A stretch of DNA of 64,000 bases from Lentibacillus kapialis (GTDB taxonomy: Bacteria > Bacillota > Bacilli > Bacillales > Amphibacillaceae), in contig NZ_BMNQ01000003.1 in assembly GCF_014646635.1 (NCBI RefSeq), positions 62,001-126,000 of the forward strand, read 5' to 3'. Within the stretch, counting starts at the first letter, position 1. Every line of letters starts with the position of its first letter. The notes beneath the pieces were generated by a model. That model saw only the letters and a program-made list of their open reading frames with translations, was not told where the DNA came from and ran no database searches. This document shows positions 59,601 through 64,000 of the stretch, piece by piece. Made by a program: the position numbers and the translations under genes.

Positions 59601-60680
59601 TCATGAATTTCTTTGTGCAAGTTCTGTCTGAAAGTCCTCTAAATACTCTAATAAGGACTCATCATTTATTTCCATTAAGACTGGCTGGGCCATACTCTTT
59701 AAAAGTACCATTTGAATTTCAGTCCGCAATGTTTTTTTATCTTTCTTCATTTTTGCTAAAATTTCTTCCGGTTTAATAAATGGCATATTTAATGGATACC
59801 CGTTCCGTTTAAGCCATGTGTAAAGCTGTTCAAAAGGGAGTTCCGGCGTAAATTTCTTTTCACTTACCCTGAAAGCAAATAATAACCCCAGTGCTACTAA
59901 TTCACCGTGTGTCTGGTATCCGTAGCCAAGCAGTGATTCCAAAGCATGCCCTAAAGTGTGGCCCAGGTTCAGATGTTTTCGTATACCTGATTCGCGTTCA
60001 TCGATCTCTACAATTCCTGCTTTGATCTCGATGCCCCTCTGCAACTTATAGGAGAGATCCTGACTTGATAATACCGAAAGATCATTGCTAATTAATAACT
60101 GATATAAATCTACGTCTGCCAGCAGGGCTTCTTTCAATAATTCAGCGTATCCCGATCTGATTTCGTGATCAGGTAATGAATGCAGCGTCTGAACGTCATA
60201 AATAACCCCAGCTGGTGCATAAAAGCTTCCGATCATGTTTTTTCCTTGCTCATGATTAATGGCGACTTTGCCGCCAACACTACTGTCATGTGCAAGGATG
60301 GTTGTCGGCATTTGAATGAAATCAATTCCGCGCATGAAAGTAGCAGCGGCAAAACCGGCAACATCCCCAACAACCCCACCTCCGAGCGCTATCATAAGCG
60401 ATTGTCTGTCAAGACCGCATTCAATCGCTTGTGTGTGAAGCTGGTAGAATGTATCAATGCTTTTGGCCTTCTCACCAGCCTGAATCACGTAGGAAAAGAC
60501 ATTTTCATGTGCAAGGCTGTTCTTAACATCCGACAAATAACAGTCAGCAACGGTTTCATCTGTAATGATTAAAATGGATGAATAATCTTTATGAAAATAC
60601 TGAGCTGTCTGATGGCGAAGGTTTTCTCCGATATAGACCGGATAGGAATGAGATGCTGCTTTTATAGTTGTTTCCTTCAT
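59601..60680 (-). CDS. aroB: 3-dehydroquinate synthase
   Basis: 359 residues; the ATG at 60680 shares one base with the aroC stop codon (TGATG). Second step of the shikimate route, with NAD and a metal. Recognised parts: GGGVVGDVAGFAAATFMRGI (NAD and metal region), LAHDSSVGGKVAINHEQGKN and GHTLGHALES with a metal His. In B. subtilis aroH and the trp operon come next; here hisC follows directly. Confidence 0.95.
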   Translation of the reverse strand: MKETTIKAASHSYPVYIGENLRHQTAQYFHKDYSSILIITDETVADCYLSDVKNSLAHENVFSYVIQAGEKAKSIDTFYQLHTQAIECGLDRQSLMIALGGGVVGDVAGFAAATFMRGIDFIQMPTTILAHDSSVGGKVAINHEQGKNMIGSFYAPAGVIYDVQTLHSLPDHEIRSGYAELLKEALLADVDLYQLLISNDLSVLSSQDLSYKLQRGIEIKAGIVEIDERESGIRKHLNLGHTLGHALESLLGYGYQTHGELVALGLLFAFRVSEKKFTPELPFEQLYTWLKRNGYPLNMPFIKPEEILAKMKKDKKTLRTEIQMVLLKSMAQPVLMEINDESLLEYLEDFQTELAQRNS

Positions 60681-61852
60681 CAGAAACACCTTATTTCTTC
60701 CCGGTAATCATCGATTGTCTGTTTAAGTTTTGGGAATTGATCACTCGGAAATTGTTCTGTCATGGCTTTTGCTACTTCAAAGGCGACAATATGTTCCATC
60801 ACAACCGACGCAGCAGGAACAGCACAGGAATCTGAACGTTCAATACTTGCGTTGAACGATTCTTTTGATTCAATATCGACACTTTTAAGCGGCTTATAAA
60901 GCGTCGGTATTGGCTTCATAACACCTTTGACGACAATGGGCATTCCGGTTGTCATACCGCCTTCAAATCCGCCAAGACGATTGGTTTCCCGGTAGTAGCC
61001 ATTCGTTTCATCCCAGGCAATCTCATCATGTACTTCACTTCCGTTTTTCCGAGCCGCTTTAAACCCGAGACCGAACTCAACACCCTTAAAAGCGTTGATG
61101 CTGACGACACTGCCTGCTATTCTGCTGTCCAGTTTACGATCGTACTGTGCGTATGACCCGACACCTGCCGGCACCCCTTCCACATACACCTCGGCAACAC
61201 CGCCAATGGAATCGCCATCTTTTTTAGCCTGATCAATAGCATCCATCATATCCTGTTCGACTGCTTTATCCAATGTTCGGACCGGTGATTCTTCAGATAC
61301 CTGCTGCCGTTCTGTCATGGTGAATGCGGGCTGATCGTCAGCAATTATACCACCTATTTCCTTGACATAACCGGACACTTCAATACCGAGTTGTCTCAGC
61401 AGTATTTTAGCAACAGATCCGGCAGCGACACGAGCGGCGGTTTCTCTTGCAGAAGACCGTTCCAAGACGTTGCGCATATCCCTGTGGCCGTATTTTAAGG
61501 CGCCATTCAGATCAGCATGCCCCGGTCTTGGCCGCGAGACAGTACGTCTTAATTTCCTTTCGGCTCCTTCATGAATCGGATGTTCCCCCATTATATCTGC
61601 CCAATGTTTGAAATCGTCGTTATGTATAACCAATGCAATAGGGGAGCCTAATGTATAACCATGCCGGACACCGCTGGTAATTTCCGCCATATCCTTTTCA
61701 ATTTGCATTCGCTTGCCGCGGCCATGTCCTTTTTGTCTCCGGATGAGTGACTGATTAATATCCTCCTGTAACAGTGGCATGTTTGATGGGATACCCTCAA
61801 TAATCGTTGTTAATTGTTTTCCATGTGATTCTCCTGCTGTCAAGTAGCGCAT
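60680..61852 (-). CDS. aroC: chorismate synthase
   Basis: 390 residues. Last step to chorismate, needs reduced FMN. Signature parts: [14 protein letters not shown] with the N-terminal His, [20 protein letters not shown] and [25 protein letters not shown] precedes the ATG. First gene of the aro/his/tyr run. A short inverted repeat GTAAGG/CCTTAC lies at about 61951-61972 upstream. The cheR gene found between aroC (aroF) and ndk in B. subtilis is missing. Confidence 0.96.
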   Translation of the reverse strand: MRYLTAGESHGKQLTTIIEGIPSNMPLLQEDINQSLIRRQKGHGRGKRMQIEKDMAEITSGVRHGYTLGSPIALVIHNDDFKHWADIMGEHPIHEGAERKLRRTVSRPRPGHADLNGALKYGHRDMRNVLERSSARETAARVAAGSVAKILLRQLGIEVSGYVKEIGGIIADDQPAFTMTERQQVSEESPVRTLDKAVEQDMMDAIDQAKKDGDSIGGVAEVYVEGVPAGVGSYAQYDRKLDSRIAGSVVSINAFKGVEFGLGFKAARKNGSEVHDEIAWDETNGYYRETNRLGGFEGGMTTGMPIVVKGVMKPIPTLYKPLKSVDIESKESFNASIERSDSCAVPAASVVMEHIVAFEVAKAMTEQFPSDQFPKLKQTIDDYREEIRCF

Positions 61853-61980
61853 GGTACATCCTCCTTTACAAAATAAATCCTTTAATTATTTGTATTACTA
61901 TATCATAAATTATGTATTTTTTGTTGTACTTTGAGAAAATTTGAAACTTTGTAAGGGTTAAAGTGTCCTTACGTATATAC

Positions 61981-62010
61981 AAAAACCCCCGTATAAAACG
62001 GAGGCTCTTA
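61981..62010 (-). terminator. terminator of ndk
   Basis: On the minus strand GCCTCCGT and ACGGGGGT pair around TTTAT, followed by TTTTTGT. The R1 repeat lies between it and the ndk stop. Confidence 0.7.
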
Positions 62011-62014
62011 TTTC

Positions 62015-62104
62015 ATAACGTCAAAAAATATAAATTATGGATGCCCTTATTAGAAAAACTTCGGTATTCGCTATAAAACGAGACGAATACCGAGTTTTTC
62101 TAAT
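62015..62104 (+). repeat. dispersed repeat family R1, copy after ndk
   Basis: ATAACGTCAAAAAATATAAATT, GGATG-CCTTATTAGAAAAACTTCGGTATTCG, TATAAAACGAG, CGAATACCGAGTTTTTCTA. The GGTATTCG/CGAATACC arms form a hairpin with T-runs on both sides. The compensating change (GGTATTCG in one arm, CGAATACC in the other, against GGCATTCG/CGAATGCC elsewhere) supports a selected stem. Confidence 0.82.
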
Positions 62105-62131
62105 GGAAGTAATCATCAGGATTGCAATACT

Positions 62132-62578
62132 TTAATAAATCCATTCACGGTCCTGTTTGGAATAATCCAGAATTTCGCTGCTGTTGAAGAAAAGACTGAT
62201 TTCTTTTTCTGCACTTTCCGGTGAATCAGAACCATGGATTATATTTTTTTCAACTGTCATGCCATAATCACCACGAATTGTTCCGGGAGCTGCCTCAAGT
62301 GGATTTGTTTTCCCCATCATATCGCGGGCTGTCAATATCACATTTTCACCTTCAAAAACCATGGCTAAAACAGGACCTGACGTGATAAATTCAACCAATT
62401 CACCAAAAAATGGCTTATCTTTATGTTCACCATAATGCGTTTTAGCCAGTTCATCAGTTATTTGCATTAATTTGGCACCGGCCAATTTGAAACCCTTGCG
62501 TTCAAATCGATTTATAATTTCACCTGTCAAATTACGCTGGATACCGTCTGGTTTTACCATTAAAAATGTTTGTTCCAT
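62132..62578 (-). CDS. ndk: nucleoside diphosphate kinase
   Basis: 148 residues from the ATG at 62578 with AGAGGTG 5-6 bases upstream; 11 more in-frame codons upstream are not supported. Balances NTP pools by phosphate transfer through His (NIIHGSDS). [18 protein letters not shown] is the typical start. Lies between hepT and aroC, as in B. subtilis. Confidence 0.95.
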   Translation of the reverse strand: MEQTFLMVKPDGIQRNLTGEIINRFERKGFKLAGAKLMQITDELAKTHYGEHKDKPFFGELVEFITSGPVLAMVFEGENVILTARDMMGKTNPLEAAPGTIRGDYGMTVEKNIIHGSDSPESAEKEISLFFNSSEILDYSKQDREWIY

Positions 62579-62656
62579 TCTCTGCACCTCTTTTATATGT
62601 ATTTGTGTCATTAACCGTTAAAATTTTATCAAATATTCATTCGAATAACAATCATT

Positions 62657-63628
62657 CTATGATCGTCTTTTCCCAATATACTTTGCTATACTTTGGAGCG
62701 TGTGTTTTGCTTTATGATCTGGTATGTCACTAAGTTCATTTAATGCCTTTTGCAGATAATGATCACTGACACGATATGATTGGGAAATAGCATCAGTCTT
62801 TTTTAGTTCTGCAATAATTTGATTCATATCACGCTCGGTCACTTCTTCCGGATCGGAAAATGTATCTTTTAAGCGTTTATAAAACAATGTATCTTTCATA
62901 GCGAACAAGACAGGCAGTGTAACATTCCCCTGCAGTAAATCATTTCCCGCCGGCTTGCCCAATTCCGTCTCAGAAGCTGTGAAGTCAAGGATGTCATCGA
63001 TAATCTGATAGGACATACCGATATAATAGCCGTAACGGAATAATTTTTGGGCAGTATGTTCCGAAACTTCTGAAGCAATGGCCCCTAATTTACAACTGGT
63101 GGCTATTAATAAGGCAGTCTTTCGTTTAATCCTGCGTAAATAATCACGTAAATTCTGATCCCAATTATACTTGTCTTTAATCTGCTCAATTTCACCTGCA
63201 GAGAGTTGAACCATTGTCTTGGAGAGGACACGGTGTGCTGATGGATTTGAGAGTGTTGTAATACTTTCAAGGGCCCGGGCTAAAATGAAATCCCCGGTAT
63301 ACATCGCAACCCGGTTATCATATAACTGTTTGATGGTAGGTTTCCCGCGACGTAATGGGGCATCATCAATCACATCATCATGCACCAGTGACGCCATGTG
63401 TATCAACTCAAGTGATACAGCAACTGCTTTCATCCGATCCATGTTGAAATTTCCAAACTGGCCGCATAACAAGACAAAAACAGGGCGGATTCTTTTTCCC
63501 CCTGCCTGCAGCAGTCTTGTGGAAGATTCACGCAAAATTTCGTGATCGGACTGGATTGCCTCAGTTAACGCGTGTTCAATGATATCCAGTTCTTTTTTCA
63601 GATGCCCGTAGGTTTTCGTTAGTTTCAT
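62657..63628 (-). CDS. hepT: heptaprenyl diphosphate synthase component II
   Basis: 323 residues from the ATG at 63628 with AAAAGGTG 6-7 bases upstream. Trans-prenyltransferase with both aspartate-rich motifs: HDDVIDDAPLRRG and DDILDFTAS. With component I (HepS, which would lie beyond the right edge) it makes the side chain of menaquinone-7. The GGKRIRPVFVLL stretch binds isopentenyl diphosphate. Sits between menG and ndk, as in B. subtilis. Confidence 0.94.
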   Translation of the reverse strand: MKLTKTYGHLKKELDIIEHALTEAIQSDHEILRESSTRLLQAGGKRIRPVFVLLCGQFGNFNMDRMKAVAVSLELIHMASLVHDDVIDDAPLRRGKPTIKQLYDNRVAMYTGDFILARALESITTLSNPSAHRVLSKTMVQLSAGEIEQIKDKYNWDQNLRDYLRRIKRKTALLIATSCKLGAIASEVSEHTAQKLFRYGYYIGMSYQIIDDILDFTASETELGKPAGNDLLQGNVTLPVLFAMKDTLFYKRLKDTFSDPEEVTERDMNQIIAELKKTDAISQSYRVSDHYLQKALNELSDIPDHKAKHTLQSIAKYIGKRRS

Positions 63629-63646
63629 GCATGTCACCTTTTATCG

Positions 63647-64000
63647 TCATTCTTTTGTACCCATATGCATGGCAGCTACACCGCCTGTATATTGTTTTAC
63701 GTTTACGCGGGAAAAACCGGCTGAATAAAACATTTGTTTAAGTTGTTGTTTATTGGGGAAATTCTTTGCTGATTCATGCAACCAAGCATATTCTTTATAG
63801 CTTTTGGCAAATATTTTTCCCAATAAAGGCATGATAAAGCGGAAATATAAATAGTAGCCTTGACGAAATCCAATCATCGTCGGCTGTGATGTTTCAAGAC
63901 ATACTGCTTCCCCCCCCGGTTTAACGACCCGATACATTTCGTTTAGCACTGTCATATAGTCAGGGACATTACGCAAACCAAAACCGATTGTAACATAGTC
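63647..64000 (-). CDS. menG: demethylmenaquinone methyltransferase, C-terminal part
   Basis: The frame is open to base 64000, so only about 117 C-terminal residues are visible; a TTG at 63976 is internal. The enzyme adds the last methyl group in menaquinone synthesis. Family segments: ITIGFGLRN-type start ([12 protein letters not shown]), [19 protein letters not shown], and [15 protein letters not shown]-like end ([16 protein letters not shown]). The end lies 18 bp before the hepT start, in the hepS-menG-hepT arrangement. Confidence 0.92.
   Translation of the reverse strand, partial: DYVTIGFGLRNVPDYMTVLNEMYRVVKPGGEAVCLETSQPTMIGFRQGYYLYFRFIMPLLGKIFAKSYKEYAWLHESAKNFPNKQQLKQMFYSAGFSRVNVKQYTGGVAAMHMGTKE

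Noticed and set aside
1-64000. CRISPR array, prophage, tRNA or rRNA genes, complete insertion sequence
   Set aside because: No regularly spaced direct repeats, phage gene clusters, rRNA/tRNA signatures or transposase-like frames were found on reading through both strands.

Overview
The window is chromosomal DNA of a low-to-moderate G+C, endospore-forming Bacillaceae. Its right half follows the Bacillus subtilis gene order closely: menG-hepT-ndk-aroC-aroB-hisC-tyrA-aroA-ypiA-ypiB-ypiF-qcrABC-ypjA...dapB-mgsA-bshA-cca-birA-dinG-ypmB-aspB-asnS-dnaD-nth, then ponA-recU, yppE, gpsB, rnpB and ypsC. Spore genes (sspM, yqfQ/vrrA type, a shortened ypjB) support a spore former. The acidic tail of PonA and the three families of dispersed intergenic repeats suggest the moderately halophilic Virgibacillus/Lentibacillus/Oceanobacillus group. 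That placement is inference; no rRNA is present.

Layout. 1-2.6 kb: end of a D-serine dehydratase gene, a cysteine synthase and a barrel-type secreted-looking protein. 2.6-5 kb: a non-coding stretch with structured elements, then a Rieske-tailed FAD oxidoreductase. 5-6.9 kb: telA-xpaC. 7-14.8 kb: an anaerobic respiratory nitrate reductase operon (hemerythrin-like gene, two unknown small genes, narGHJI), all on the minus strand, with a textbook Fnr site upstream. 15-20 kb: acyP, ferredoxin, LysM/M14 peptidase, msrAB, yqfQ-like gene, an SOS-controlled yolD-like gene and yozE. 20-26 kb: a Tat translocase operon (two tatA, tatC), mobA, and folate/one-carbon genes (thyA, dfrA, fhs, with an HD hydrolase). 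26-31 kb: cold-shock gene, ypbQ-like gene, ypsC, RNase P RNA, gpsB, cdd, yppE. 31-36 kb: sspM, a probable yppC remnant, recU-ponA. 36-64 kb: the conserved B. subtilis-like block listed above.

How it fits together. NarGHI takes electrons from menaquinol for nitrate respiration. The qcrABC complex and menG/hepT (menaquinone synthesis) serve the same quinone pool. MobA makes the molybdenum cofactor dinucleotide needed by NarG, and the Tat genes would export the twin-arginine Rieske protein QcrA. The aro/tyr/his cluster is compact: aroH, the trp operon and cheR, which sit in this block in B. subtilis, are missing, and so are panBCD, ypmA and most of ypjB.

The least ordinary content lies outside the conserved genes: three repeat families placed mostly at gene 3-prime ends (one copy sits inside the loop of the cold-shock gene terminator), the nar-linked hemerythrin and two unknown proteins, an orphan yolD with a LexA box inside its promoter, very small ORFs below usual cut-offs, and a nested 81-bp stem structure near 2.7 kb. 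I saw no CRISPR array, prophage, complete insertion sequence, tRNA or rRNA.
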